This document shows, piece by piece, positions 1-9,004 of a stretch of 64,000 nt of DNA. Under the pieces are notes generated by a model that was not told the origin of the DNA, searched no databases, and worked only from the letters and a program-made list of their open reading frames with translations. The DNA is from Hyphomicrobiaceae bacterium (lineage in GTDB: Bacteria > Pseudomonadota > Alphaproteobacteria > Rhizobiales > Devosiaceae): NCBI GenBank assembly GCA_020638065.1, contig JACKJG010000011.1, positions 1 to 64,000 of the forward strand. Reading direction: 5' to 3'. The position numbers were made by a program, and so were the translations under genes. How positions within the stretch are numbered: position 1 is the stretch's first letter; each line of letters begins with the position of its first letter.

Positions 1-539
1 TGATCCTGATGGCCGTCTCCAACAAGATGGGCTCCATGCTTCTGACGACCGGAAACAAGTCGGAGATGGCCGTGGGTTACGCCACGATCTATGGCGACAT
101 GAACGGCGGCTTCAATCCGATCAAGGACCTCCTGAAAATGCAGGTCTATCACCTGGCCGACTGGCGCAATAATCACATGCCGGGCGATTGCCTTGGTCCG
201 AAGGGCACGGTCATACCTCGGTCGATCATCGACAAGGCACCGAGCGCCGAGCTGCGCCCGGATCAGAAAGACCAGGATTCCCTGCCGCCCTATCCGGTGC
301 TCGATGCCCTCATCAGGGGGCTCGTCGAAGAGGAAAAGTCCGTCGCCGAAATCGTGGCGGAAGGCTTCGACCTCGATCTGGTCAAACGCGTCGAATGGCT
401 GATCTACGTCGCCGAATACAAGCGCCGGCAGTCGGCGCCCGGACCCAAATTGACCGAAAAAGCGTTCGGCATCGGCCGCAAATATCCGATCACCAATGGT
501 TTCCGCGACATGAGTGGTTCTGAAAGACGAGATAAATGA
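1..539 (+). CDS. nadE: NAD+ synthase, C-terminal part (5' end outside window)
   Basis: The product makes NAD+ from deamido-NAD+, ATP and glutamine or ammonia, the last step of NAD synthesis. Only the C-terminal synthetase part is present; the frame is open from base 3 and starts outside the window. The stretch TTGNKSEMAVGYATIYGDM, near the start, is the conserved NAD synthase segment that shapes the ATP/deamido-NAD site. The stop overlaps the gltX start by 4 nt (ATGA at 536), which implies translational coupling. A nadC gene lies 20 kb away in the same window. The family call is firm; the full length is unknown. Confidence 0.93.
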   Translation, partial: ILMAVSNKMGSMLLTTGNKSEMAVGYATIYGDMNGGFNPIKDLLKMQVYHLADWRNNHMPGDCLGPKGTVIPRSIIDKAPSAELRPDQKDQDSLPPYPVLDALIRGLVEEEKSVAEIVAEGFDLDLVKRVEWLIYVAEYKRRQSAPGPKLTEKAFGIGRKYPITNGFRDMSGSERRDK

Positions 540-1861
540 CCCGCGTCCGCTTTGCGCCGTCTCCAACCGGGCTGTTGCACATCGGCAATGCCCGGCTAGC
601 TCTCATCAACTGGCTTTGCGCGACGAAAACCGGCGGCACTTACATTTTGCGCCTCGACGACACGGACCTCGAGCGCTCCAAACCTGAATTCGCTGAAGCG
701 ATCGCCGAGGACCTTGCCTGGCTCGGGATCACGCCGGGGGAAACCTATCGGCAATCTGACCGTCTGGCGCTTTATGACGCGGCGCGGGACCGCCTGATCG
801 AAAGCGGGCATCTTTATGCCTGTTACGAGACCCCGGACGAGCTGGATCGCCGCCGCAAACGCGCTCTGGCTTTGGGTCGCCCGCCGATCTACGACCGCGC
901 CGCGCTCGACCTGACAGACGATCAGCGGGCCACTTTCGAGGCCGAAGGCCGCCGCCCGCATTGGCGCTTCAAGCTCAAAGGTGACCCGGTGACCTTCATC
1001 GACCAGGTGCGGGGCTCGCAGACGGTCAACACCTCCTCCATGTCCGACCCGGTGCTGATCCGCGAGGACGGCACCTATCTCTATACGTTCACCTCGGTCG
1101 TCGACGATATCGATCTTGCCATCACCCACATCATTCGCGGCGAGGACCATATTTCCAACAGTGGCGTGCAGATCGAGATATTCGAGGCGCTTGGCGCAGA
1201 GGCGCCTGCGTTCGGTCACGTCAACCTTCTGACCGACGCCGAGGGAAAGGGCTTGTCCAAACGTCTGGGGTCGCTGTCACTCTCCGAGCTGCGCTCTGAC
1301 GGCTATGAGCCTCTCGCGGTTGCGATCATTGCATCGCTCACCGGGACCTCGTTGAACCCGGAGCCCTATCCCGACCTCGACGCCGTTGCCGGTGCATTCT
1401 CGCTCGATGCGATTTCCCATGGACCGGCCCGCTACGATCCTTCCGAATTGCAGCACCTTAACGCCCGCATTTTGCACGAATATCCGTTCGAGGCGATCAA
1501 GGAGCGGTTGGCCGAGTTCGGCGTGACAGATCCGGATATCTGGGAAGCACTGAAGCACAACCTCACACGGCTCAGCGAATTGACTGAATGGTTGCCGCTC
1601 GTCCATGGGCCGGTGAGCCCTCAAATCGACGCGGACGACCGCGAATTCATCAATCAAGCCCGAAATTTGCTCCCGCAGGAGCCCTGGGACGGCGAAACCT
1701 GGAAGGCCTGGACCGATCGCCTCAAGTTGGAAACCGGGCGGAAAGGCAAGTCCCTTTTTCTGCCGTTGCGGCTGGCACTGACGGGGCGTCCCGACGGGCC
1801 GGAGCTCAAGTCGCTCCTTCCCCTAATTGGGCGTAAGGCGTCTCTGGACCGACTAGCCTGA
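536..1861 (+). CDS. gltX: Glutamate--tRNA ligase, short second-type GluRS
   Basis: A class I aminoacyl-tRNA synthetase that charges tRNA with glutamate. The HIGH motif is HIGN at residues 15-18 and the KMSKS loop is represented by GLSKR near residue 240, followed by a short anticodon-binding region. At 441 residues it is shorter than the usual ~470-500 residue enzyme. It fits the second GluRS type found beside a canonical copy in many alphaproteobacteria, which in some species prefers tRNA-Gln and works with GatCAB; that specificity is an inference here. The start is fixed by the 4-nt overlap with nadE. Its 3' end overlaps the convergent DUF2865 gene by 56 nt. Confidence 0.93.
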   Translation: MTRVRFAPSPTGLLHIGNARLALINWLCATKTGGTYILRLDDTDLERSKPEFAEAIAEDLAWLGITPGETYRQSDRLALYDAARDRLIESGHLYACYETPDELDRRRKRALALGRPPIYDRAALDLTDDQRATFEAEGRRPHWRFKLKGDPVTFIDQVRGSQTVNTSSMSDPVLIREDGTYLYTFTSVVDDIDLAITHIIRGEDHISNSGVQIEIFEALGAEAPAFGHVNLLTDAEGKGLSKRLGSLSLSELRSDGYEPLAVAIIASLTGTSLNPEPYPDLDAVAGAFSLDAISHGPARYDPSELQHLNARILHEYPFEAIKERLAEFGVTDPDIWEALKHNLTRLSELTEWLPLVHGPVSPQIDADDREFINQARNLLPQEPWDGETWKAWTDRLKLETGRKGKSLFLPLRLALTGRPDGPELKSLLPLIGRKASLDRLA

Positions 1862-2936
1862 CATTCTTGCCGCCCACCTCGATCACGCGGAGTTCGGCGT
1901 CGCGCACGATGACCTCGCGCACCTGTGTTTCGCCAGCTTCAAGATTTGGGCGGGGACGGGGCAGGGGAATGGGCGGCTCGTAGCTGGCCTCTATGATGAC
2001 CGGCGCATCGGCAAGATGCCTGGGATCCCGCAGGGGAAAGGGGATGCTGAAGTCCCCCTGGATGAGGATCGGCCGGGACTGGCCGTCCACTTCTGAAATC
2101 TCGATTCTACCCGCTTCTGTGTTCGTCAGATTGCATTTGAGCGATACGTCGTAGTTCTCCCGGTAGGAGAACGCTGCGGGCAACGCAGTGTATGGCGAAC
2201 CGCTCAGATTGATCATATCGCGCGGCTCTTCGCCGGGATTATGATAATAGTAGAGATCGACCGCCTCGTTCGGGCACATGGCCTGGCAGCGCGAAAGATC
2301 ATTGTTCAGATATTCGGGAACGGTCGAGAAACTCATCGGCCAATAATAGCCATCGCTGACCCGGACACAGACGGAGCGGACCGTGCGCCCGATATAGGAA
2401 GGTTCTTCTTCGATCACCTGCGATCCGAGCCCATTGCCCGAAAGCGCGTCAAAAATCTGCTGAAAGATGTTGCGGTCCTGGGTCTGCACAGTGGCGCTCG
2501 AGTTGCACTGACCTGAATTGAGTTGCTGGATGAGTTGCTCGCGTTGTGCTGCCAATTGCTGGCCGGTCGCCACCAGCCGCTGCAAGGCTTGCAGATTGTT
2601 TTGGGCGCGCCGAAGCTGGCTGGCAGCATTGCGGCATTCCCGGCTGAGGTTCTGCCCCGCATTCAGTGCATCCTGACAACCGCCGCTGACAAAGGCGCGG
2701 CTCAGCCGGCTCATGTCGCTTTCGAGCGTGGCCAGCGACTGGGCATTGCGGTTGTAGTTTCTGAAATCGCGGTTGCGCTCGATCGAGCGGATCGTGTTCT
2801 GCACGTCTCGGCAGCTTTGTGCCTGTGCGTCCGCCACCATCGTCAAAACCAGGGACGCCCCAAGAAACAGCAGCACGACGGCCCGCCAGAATGCGGGCCG
2901 CACATCAAATGTGCCGAGTTTCACCAATGACGTCAT
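1806..2936 (-). CDS. DUF2865 secreted protein
   Basis: A 376-residue protein of unknown function. A hydrophobic segment at about residues 18-40 ends in ADAQAQS, a plausible signal peptidase I site. After it comes a Gln/Arg/Asn-rich, coiled-coil-like region (about 45-150), then a cysteine-bearing globular part with VSDGYYWPMSFST and YYYHNPGEEPRDM, the signature region of the rhizobial DUF2865 family. A proline-rich linker (PPIPLPRPRPN) precedes the C-terminus. The gene converges on gltX and overlaps its last 56 nt. A periplasmic or envelope location is inferred from the signal peptide; no catalytic motif is recognised. Confidence 0.82.
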   Translation of the reverse strand: MTSLVKLGTFDVRPAFWRAVVLLFLGASLVLTMVADAQAQSCRDVQNTIRSIERNRDFRNYNRNAQSLATLESDMSRLSRAFVSGGCQDALNAGQNLSRECRNAASQLRRAQNNLQALQRLVATGQQLAAQREQLIQQLNSGQCNSSATVQTQDRNIFQQIFDALSGNGLGSQVIEEEPSYIGRTVRSVCVRVSDGYYWPMSFSTVPEYLNNDLSRCQAMCPNEAVDLYYYHNPGEEPRDMINLSGSPYTALPAAFSYRENYDVSLKCNLTNTEAGRIEISEVDGQSRPILIQGDFSIPFPLRDPRHLADAPVIIEASYEPPIPLPRPRPNLEAGETQVREVIVRDAELRVIEVGGKNVRLVGPETPYAQLGEGAT

Positions 2937-3213
2937 CCGGATGCCGCGAATTATCTCAGGGAGCCTATCATGTCTCTGGGTCTACAAGTAAATAGCGGCT
3001 TTTGCTTGCCATCTTCTAAAGCGACATCGGGACGCGGCGCCGATCACGGCAATTCACGAGTTTGTGATAGTTTTGTGACCAATTGTTTCCATTGTTTCAA
3101 AAAATTGGACAATGACTTCGCCAGAAACGACTTGCACCCTATCGGGACAAAGGCTTGCATGGCCATGCGCGTTGAGCGCGTTCCGCAATGACCCATTTGG
3201 AGATGCCCCGTCC

Positions 3214-3687
3214 ATGCTCAGAACAATCATGTCCGTATCCGCCGCCGCAGCGATTGCCCTGACGGCCTTTGCGGTCTCAGCCCCTGTAAATGCCGCTTTG
3301 CACGCCTTGTCGCCAGAAGAGGCCCACGCCGTTCGCTCCGACGCAATGAAGAAGATGGGCGGCACCATGCGCACCCTTGGCGGCCTGACCGATCAGCAGG
3401 CCATGGTCGATGCTGCCAATGTGTATGTTGAGACCTTCGCCAATATGGCCAACTGGTTCCCTGAAGGTTCGGGTGTCGGTGAAGTTGAGGGCAGCCTCGC
3501 GCTTCCCGCGATTTGGGATCAACCGGAAGAGTTCGCCGCAGAAATCACCAAGGCGCAGGAAGCGGCTGCCGCGCTTCTGGCTGCCGCTGAAGCGGGCGAC
3601 ACGGCCACCTTCGCTGCGGCCCCCCGTTCCGTTTTGGGTCCCGTCTGCGGCGAATGCCATATGAGCTTCCGTCAGAATCCCCAATAA
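3214..3687 (+). CDS. Cytochrome c' family protein
   Basis: A small periplasmic c-type cytochrome of about 157 residues. The start at 3214 is preferred over the longer frame because it directly precedes a signal peptide (MLRTIMSVSAAAAIALTAFA, cleavage after VNA) and has GGAG about 11 nt upstream. The mature protein has the four-helix cytochrome c' pattern with a single heme motif, CGECH, close to the C-terminus (about residues 144-148). Members bind NO or CO or act in electron transfer; the exact role cannot be read here. The gene is monocistronic and followed by a strong terminator. Confidence 0.88.
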   Translation: MLRTIMSVSAAAAIALTAFAVSAPVNAALHALSPEEAHAVRSDAMKKMGGTMRTLGGLTDQQAMVDAANVYVETFANMANWFPEGSGVGEVEGSLALPAIWDQPEEFAAEITKAQEAAAALLAAAEAGDTATFAAAPRSVLGPVCGECHMSFRQNPQ

Positions 3688-3717
3688 GACAGATCACCTC
3701 CCATCCACACGCATCTC

Positions 3718-3746
3718 GCGGCGCCCGGCTCGGGCGCCGCTTTTTT
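3718..3746 (+). terminator. Rho-independent terminator of the cytochrome c' gene
   Basis: A perfect 10-bp GC stem, GCGGCGCCCG paired with CGGGCGCCGC across a 3-nt loop, followed by six T residues. It starts 30 nt after the cytochrome stop codon. Confidence 0.88.
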
Positions 3747-3922
3747 CTTGATTTGGCGGAACAAACTGGGCATTGTCCGCGCCATGAGAACACGAAGCTC
3801 GATTTGCATCGCTGCTTGCATTATTACCCGCTAAACCTTCGGTAGCGGCTCGGTTCTCCTGTCTCTTTTTCCATGTGATCCGCGGCTGCTGCCGGTAGAC
3901 CTTTGCCAAGGTGCCTGAACAC

Positions 3923-5398
3923 ATGATTGCCGATCGACCCGAAATCCGGCTCTACAACACGCTCACCAAGTCCAAAGAGATATTCACACCTTTGGACGAG
4001 GCCAACGTGCGCATGTATGTCTGCGGACCGACGGTCTACGATTATGCCCATATCGGCAATGCGCGCCCCGCCATCGTGTTCGACGTCCTGTTTCGCCTGT
4101 TGCGGCACGTTTATGGCGACGACCACGTCACCTATGTGCGCAACATCACCGATGTAGACGACAAGATTACGGCCCGCGCGCGACGCGACTACCCCGGCGT
4201 GCCGTTGAATCAGGCTATTCACGACGTCACGCAAACCACTGAAAAACAATATAAACACGACATGTCAGCGCTTGGATGCCTTGACCCGAGCGTGGAGCCG
4301 CGTGCGACCGAAAATATCGGCGAGATGATCGCGATGATCGATGGCCTCGTCAAAGGCGGCCATGCCTATGCAAAGGACGGACATGTACTGTTTGACGTCA
4401 GGAGTTTCATTTCGGATGGCGAACTCGAATACGGCAAACTGGCCCGCCGTTCGCTCGATGACATGATCGCCGGTGCTCGCGTCGAAGTCGCACCCTACAA
4501 GCGCGACCCGATGGACTTTGTGCTCTGGAAGCCCTCGACCGATGACGAACCGGGTTGGGAAAGCCCGTGGGGGCGGGGCCGTCCCGGCTGGCATATCGAA
4601 TGCTCCGCCATGAGCGCGCGCTACCTCGGCGAAACGTTCGACATACATGGCGGCGGCATCGACCTCAGCTTTCCGCATCACGAGAACGAACTGGCCCAGT
4701 CGCGCTGCGCCAATCACACCGAGATCATGGCGCAGGTCTGGATGCACAACGGCTTTCTGAACGTCGAAGGCGAGAAAATGTCCAAGAGCCTGGGCAATTT
4801 CATCACCGTCCATGAATTGCTGGAAACCGACACGTTCGGCGGCCGCACATGGCCAGGCGACGTGCTGCGCCTCGCCGTGTTGATGACCAATTATCGCGAG
4901 CCGATCGACTTTTCGATTGCCCGTCTCAACGAGGCGGAGGCGATGCTTCAGAAATGGAAAACGCGCATCCTCGAAGGTGGTCTGAAATTCGATGGCTCGA
5001 CCGCCGCTGTGGAAGCGGGCGCCGGCCCATGCTCGAAACTGATCGCAGCGCTCGCCAATGACTTGAACATGCCCGGCGCACTGGCCGAACTCCACCGGCA
5101 CGCGCGGGAGGAGGGCTTGCATCATGCCCAGCGGCTCTACGGGTCGCTGCAATTGCTCGGCCTTGCAGACGAGGCCTCGATGAAGGCCTTTGTCGCCGCC
5201 GAAGCCGAGGCCATGGAAGACGTGGATCAAACGGGGGTCGCTACCCGCATCGACGAACGCCTGAAAGCCATCGCCAATAAGGATTTCGCCACGGCCGATG
5301 CGATCCGCGAAGACCTGCTGACACAGAATGTCCAGCTGATGGACTACAAAGACCCTGAAACCGGCGAACGCCGGACCAAATGGGAGATCAGGAAATGA
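3923..5398 (+). CDS. cysS: Cysteine--tRNA ligase
   Basis: Charges tRNA-Cys. With the ATG at 3923 (AAGG at 3908-3911 as ribosome site) the protein has 491 residues; a GTG at 3911 in the same frame would add four. Motifs seen: Zn ligand Cys in YVCGPTVYD (Cys34), HIGN at 43-46, the FPHHENE zinc/substrate segment, and KMSKS at 285-289. The length is normal for the family. The stop overlaps the VOC gene by 4 nt (ATGA), starting a run of overlapping genes that reaches the small membrane protein at 7360. Confidence 0.97.
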   Translation: MIADRPEIRLYNTLTKSKEIFTPLDEANVRMYVCGPTVYDYAHIGNARPAIVFDVLFRLLRHVYGDDHVTYVRNITDVDDKITARARRDYPGVPLNQAIHDVTQTTEKQYKHDMSALGCLDPSVEPRATENIGEMIAMIDGLVKGGHAYAKDGHVLFDVRSFISDGELEYGKLARRSLDDMIAGARVEVAPYKRDPMDFVLWKPSTDDEPGWESPWGRGRPGWHIECSAMSARYLGETFDIHGGGIDLSFPHHENELAQSRCANHTEIMAQVWMHNGFLNVEGEKMSKSLGNFITVHELLETDTFGGRTWPGDVLRLAVLMTNYREPIDFSIARLNEAEAMLQKWKTRILEGGLKFDGSTAAVEAGAGPCSKLIAALANDLNMPGALAELHRHAREEGLHHAQRLYGSLQLLGLADEASMKAFVAAEAEAMEDVDQTGVATRIDERLKAIANKDFATADAIREDLLTQNVQLMDYKDPETGERRTKWEIRK

Positions 5399-5778
5399 GC
5401 GCACTCGATCATGTCGGCATTCTGGTTCATGACATCGACAAGTCAGTCGAATTCTACAAGGCCACGCTGGGGACAGTCGGCATCGACCTGTTGATGGACT
5501 TTTCCCACGATGGCAAACGCCATGCCGGCTTTGGGGTTGGACAGAATCCATTTTTCTGGCTGTCCGGCACCACCAAAACGACTGGGGGCAACCATGTTGC
5601 CTTCACTGCCAGAAGCCGCGCCGAAGTCGACGCCTTCTATTCAGTCGCCATGTCGATGGGCGCGCGAGACAATGGCAAGCCGGGGCTGAGACCGCACTAT
5701 CACGCCAATTATTACGGCGCCTTCGTCTTCGATCTCGATGGCAACAATATCGAGGCGGTTTGTCATGCCGGAGAATGA
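5395..5778 (+). CDS. VOC (glyoxalase/bleomycin resistance) family protein
   Basis: A 127-residue single-domain member of the vicinal-oxygen-chelate superfamily. It begins LDHVGILVHDIDKSVEFY, the typical first beta-alpha unit, and ends DLDGNNIEAVCH, where the Glu is the usual metal ligand. The substrate cannot be deduced. The ATG at 5395 is chosen because it overlaps the cysS stop by 4 nt. Its own 3' end overlaps the first GFA gene by 14 nt. Co-transcription with three GFA-family genes may point to handling of reactive small electrophiles, which is an inference from context only. Confidence 0.87.
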   Translation: MSALDHVGILVHDIDKSVEFYKATLGTVGIDLLMDFSHDGKRHAGFGVGQNPFFWLSGTTKTTGGNHVAFTARSRAEVDAFYSVAMSMGARDNGKPGLRPHYHANYYGAFVFDLDGNNIEAVCHAGE

Positions 5779-6241
5779 AACCCTGACCGGCGGCTGCCAG
5801 TGCGGCGCCGTTCGCTTCGCGACAAGGCTGATCGGGCGGGCCTCGATCTGCCATTGCCGCATGTGTCAAAAGGCGTTTGGCAGCTTTTTCGGACCCCTGG
5901 TGACCTCTCACGACGCCCACTGGACCCGTGGAGAGCCGAAATGGTTCCAGTCTTCAAACCGGGCACGCCGTGCCTTTTGCGGCGAATGCGGAACCCCGTT
6001 GGCCTATGAAACCATCTACGGCCTCGAACTCGCCATCGGCGCGTTTGACGAGCCGGAAAAGGTGGCGCCGGTCATTCAAGTCAATCTCACTGACAAACAG
6101 CCGTTCTTCGACGGACTGACATCCCTGCCGGTGCGTGATGTGCCGACCGACGAATGGCTGGATTTCATGGCGGGCATTCACTCCAACCAGCATCCGGATC
6201 ACGACACCGCATTCTGGCCGCCGCAGGGAGACCAAGAATGA
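5765..6241 (+). CDS. GFA-family zinc-binding protein, copy 1 of 3
   Basis: A member of the CENP-V/GFA fold named after glutathione-dependent formaldehyde-activating enzyme; whether any given member acts on formaldehyde is unsettled. Zinc-site cysteines are visible in GGCQCGAVRF (residues 9-18), CHCRMCQK and FCGECGTPL. The C-terminal NQHPDHDTAFWPP recurs almost unchanged in copies 2 and 3. About 158 residues. It overlaps both neighbours and is the first of three head-to-tail paralogues. Confidence 0.9.
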   Translation: MPENETLTGGCQCGAVRFATRLIGRASICHCRMCQKAFGSFFGPLVTSHDAHWTRGEPKWFQSSNRARRAFCGECGTPLAYETIYGLELAIGAFDEPEKVAPVIQVNLTDKQPFFDGLTSLPVRDVPTDEWLDFMAGIHSNQHPDHDTAFWPPQGDQE

Positions 6242-6726
6242 CCGAGCCCATCACCGGCGGTTGCCAATGCGGCGCGGTGCGTTACGAAATCACCGGGCCA
6301 CTCGACGATCCGCATATCTGCCATTGCCGCATGTGCCAGAAGGCCTTCGGCTCGTTCTTCGCGCCGCTGGTCGGTGTCCTCAAGACCGATATCCGATTCA
6401 CACGCGGCAGCATGGCGCGCTTCCGTTCATCAGATGCGACCGATCGCGGATTTTGCGAAAAGTGCGGAACGCCGCTGAGTTTCGAATATCTCGAATCGAA
6501 ATACATCGCCGTCTCGATCGGCTCGCTCGACCATCCAGAGCGGGTCGAACCGCACAATCAATACGGCCTCGAGGCGCGCATGCCGTGGTTCGCAGACCTG
6601 TCCGGCCTGCCCGGATCGGCGACGACGGAAGACGAAATGCCCGATAAGGCGGCCTTCATCCAGGCGACCAACCACCAGCATCCCGATCACGACACAACCG
6701 AATGGCCCATGGAGACACATCGATGA
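6238..6726 (+). CDS. GFA-family zinc-binding protein, copy 2 of 3
   Basis: A paralogue of the preceding gene, about 162 residues, with the same layout: GGCQCGAVRY, CHCRMCQK, FCEKCGTPL, and the terminal HQHPDHDTTEWP. The ATG at 6238 overlaps the upstream stop by 4 nt. Relative to copy 1 it carries longer loops after the last zinc pair. Conservation of all cysteines suggests each copy is functional and that the three were not left as decaying duplicates. Confidence 0.9.
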   Translation: MTEPITGGCQCGAVRYEITGPLDDPHICHCRMCQKAFGSFFAPLVGVLKTDIRFTRGSMARFRSSDATDRGFCEKCGTPLSFEYLESKYIAVSIGSLDHPERVEPHNQYGLEARMPWFADLSGLPGSATTEDEMPDKAAFIQATNHQHPDHDTTEWPMETHR

Positions 6727-7226
6727 GTGTTCGCGAAATCGAAGCTAGTGGCGGCTGTCAGTGTGGCGCGGTGCGCTACCATGCCTCGAAAATGCTCGAC
6801 AACTCGCACCTTTGCCATTGCCGCATGTGCCAGAAGGCGGTCGGCAACATCTTTGCGGCCCTGGTTGCGGCGCCGGACGACGCCATCACCTGGACACGCG
6901 GAAAACCCTCCATCTTCATGAGTTCGGAACATGTGGAGCGCGGATTCTGCAACAAGTGCGGCACCCCGCTTTTCTACCACGACGTGACGAACGGACGGAC
7001 GAACTTCACCATCGGGTCTCTCGATCATCCGGAATGGTTCCCGTCCGGCGGGAACACCGGCACGGAATCCAAGGTGCCCTGGTTCGACAATATTTCTGGC
7101 GACCCCGATGGCGGGCCGACGGAAGCGCCGGACCGCAGAGAATGGGCGGCGGCCATCAAGGCGACGAACAACCAGCACCCCGATCATGACACCAAAGTCT
7201 GGCCGCCGGCAGGGGGAACCGAATGA
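6723..7226 (+). CDS. GFA-family zinc-binding protein, copy 3 of 3
   Basis: The third tandem paralogue, about 167 residues: GGCQCGAVRY, CHCRMCQK, FCNKCGTPL and NQHPDHDTKVWPP. The start at 6723 overlaps the preceding stop by 4 nt, and its own stop overlaps the small membrane protein gene by 4 nt. The three copies differ mainly between the second and third cysteine clusters, where substrate loops would be expected to lie. Confidence 0.9.
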   Translation: MSVREIEASGGCQCGAVRYHASKMLDNSHLCHCRMCQKAVGNIFAALVAAPDDAITWTRGKPSIFMSSEHVERGFCNKCGTPLFYHDVTNGRTNFTIGSLDHPEWFPSGGNTGTESKVPWFDNISGDPDGGPTEAPDRREWAAAIKATNNQHPDHDTKVWPPAGGTE

Positions 7227-7360
7227 CCGATCCGGCTCCACAAACGCCACGGCGCAAGACCGGCCTGCCGCGCGGATTGATCATTTTCTTCGCGGTCCAT
7301 TTTCTGGCGATCGCCGGTGTGGCCATTTTCCTCATGTGGAAGCTCAAAGTATTCGGGTAA
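7223..7360 (+). CDS. Small single-pass membrane protein, 45 residues
   Basis: A short gene whose ATG overlaps the GFA copy 3 stop (ATGA). The basic N-terminus (TPRRKTGLPRG) is followed by one hydrophobic segment, LIIFFAVHFLAIAGVAIFL, and a short MWKLKVFG tail. The charge pattern suggests the N-terminus stays in the cytoplasm. No family is recognised. Translational coupling to the GFA genes and codon use like theirs support it as a real gene. Confidence 0.68.
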   Translation: MTDPAPQTPRRKTGLPRGLIIFFAVHFLAIAGVAIFLMWKLKVFG

Positions 7361-7372
7361 GCGATTCTGCCG

Positions 7373-8965
7373 ATGACCAAAGAACGATTGTACCTCTACG
7401 ACACCACTTTGCGCGATGGTGCCCAAACCACTGGCATTGAGTTCTCACTCGAGGACAAGATCGCCGTGGCGAGGCTCATCGAACAGATGGGTGCCGATCA
7501 TCTGGAAGGTGGCTATCCCGGCGCCAATCCGGTCGACACGGCATTCTTCGACAAGAAGCGCACGCGTTTCGCCAGGTTTGCGGCTTTTGGCATGACCAAG
7601 CGTGCGGGGCGGAGCGTCGACAACGATCCTGGCGTGCAGGCCCTGCTCAATTCCGAGGCCGAAGCCATCTGTTATGTCGCCAAGGCCTGGGACCATCAGG
7701 TCAAACTCGCACTTGGCATCGATCTGGACGAAAACCTCACAGGCATCCGCGACAGCATCGGCGCGGCCGTGCAGCGCGACAGGGAAGCGTTGCTCGATTG
7801 CGAGCATTTCTTCGATGGCTACAAGGCCAATCGTGACTATGCCCTGCAATGCGTCGAGGCGGCTCTGGAAGAGGGTGCCCGCTGGATCGTCTTGTGCGAC
7901 ACCAATGGTGGCACGCTCCCCAGTGAAATCCACGACATCGTTGCCGACGTCAAGAAGGTCTGTCCGGGCGACAAGCTGGGCATTCACGCCCACGACGATA
8001 CCGGCAATGCGGTCGCCAATTCATTGGCGGCTGTCGAGGCAGGCGTTCGGCAGATCCAGGGCACGATGAACGGCATCGGCGAGCGTTGCGGCAATGCCAA
8101 CCTGATGACGATCATCCCGACCCTGATGCTCAAGCCCATTTATGCGGACAAGTTCGAAATCGGCGTCACAACCGAGCAACTCGGTCAACTGACCCACATT
8201 TCGCGGGCGTTCGACGACCTGTTGAACCGCGCGCCGGACCGGCAGGCACCCTATGTCGGGGCCTCGGCCTTTGCGACCAAGGCCGGCATCCACGCCTCGG
8301 CGCTTGCCAAGGATTTTTCGACCTACGAGCACGTGCCGCCGGAAAGCGTCGGGAACGATCGCAACGTCATGGTCTCCCAGCAGGCCGGCAAATCGAACCT
8401 GCTCACCGCGTTGAAACGCAACGGCCTCACGATCGAAAAGGACGACAAGCGGCTAGAGCGCCTGCTGCGTGAGGTCAAGGAACGCGAAGCGCGCGGCTAT
8501 TCCTACGATAGTGCCGATGCAAGCTTCGCCATTCTGGCGCGCAGGTATCTTGGAAAACTGCCCAAATATTTCGACGTTGAAAGCTACCGCGCTTCGGTTG
8601 AGCGCCGTCACAACGCGAAGGGCGAACTGATCTCGGTGACCGAGGCCGTGGTCAAGATTCGCATCGACGATGAATTGGTCATGTCGGTTGCCGAAGGCAA
8701 CGGTCCCGTCAATGCGCTCGATCTCGCCATGCGCAAGGACCTCGGAAAATATTCCGACCAGATCGCCGATCTCGCACTCGTCGACTACAAGGTGCGTATC
8801 CTCGACGGCGGCACGGGCGCGGTCACTCGTGTGCTGATCGAAAGCCGGGACGGCGAGGGCAATCGCTGGTTCACGATAGGTGTGTCACCAAATATCGTGG
8901 ACGCGTCTTTTGAAGCCCTCTATGAATCGATAAACTACAAACTCATCGCCGCCGCGGGGCTTTAG
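7373..8965 (+). CDS. cimA: (R)-citramalate synthase
   Basis: Condenses pyruvate and acetyl-CoA to (R)-citramalate, the threonine-independent entry to isoleucine (2-oxobutanoate) synthesis. The 530-residue protein opens with YLYDTTLRDGAQTTGIEFS, the metal- and substrate-binding segment of the DRE-TIM family, followed by HLEGGYPGANP; the conserved HAHDDTGNAVANS segment lies near residue 204. The C-terminal third, including LALVDYKVRILDGGTGAVTR, is the LeuA-type regulatory dimer domain. YPGAN-type residues and length favour the CimA type over 2-isopropylmalate synthase. It starts 12 nt after the small membrane gene and may share its transcript. Confidence 0.92.
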   Translation: MTKERLYLYDTTLRDGAQTTGIEFSLEDKIAVARLIEQMGADHLEGGYPGANPVDTAFFDKKRTRFARFAAFGMTKRAGRSVDNDPGVQALLNSEAEAICYVAKAWDHQVKLALGIDLDENLTGIRDSIGAAVQRDREALLDCEHFFDGYKANRDYALQCVEAALEEGARWIVLCDTNGGTLPSEIHDIVADVKKVCPGDKLGIHAHDDTGNAVANSLAAVEAGVRQIQGTMNGIGERCGNANLMTIIPTLMLKPIYADKFEIGVTTEQLGQLTHISRAFDDLLNRAPDRQAPYVGASAFATKAGIHASALAKDFSTYEHVPPESVGNDRNVMVSQQAGKSNLLTALKRNGLTIEKDDKRLERLLREVKEREARGYSYDSADASFAILARRYLGKLPKYFDVESYRASVERRHNAKGELISVTEAVVKIRIDDELVMSVAEGNGPVNALDLAMRKDLGKYSDQIADLALVDYKVRILDGGTGAVTRVLIESRDGEGNRWFTIGVSPNIVDASFEALYESINYKLIAAAGL

Positions 8966-9004
8966 TGTTGCCGCGCCGAACACCAGGCCGATCAGGAGAT
9001 CAAT

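Noticed and set aside
4265..5551. 428-codon minus-strand frame opposite cysS
   Set aside because: A shadow of cysS, whose HIGH and KMSKS motifs fix the coding strand.
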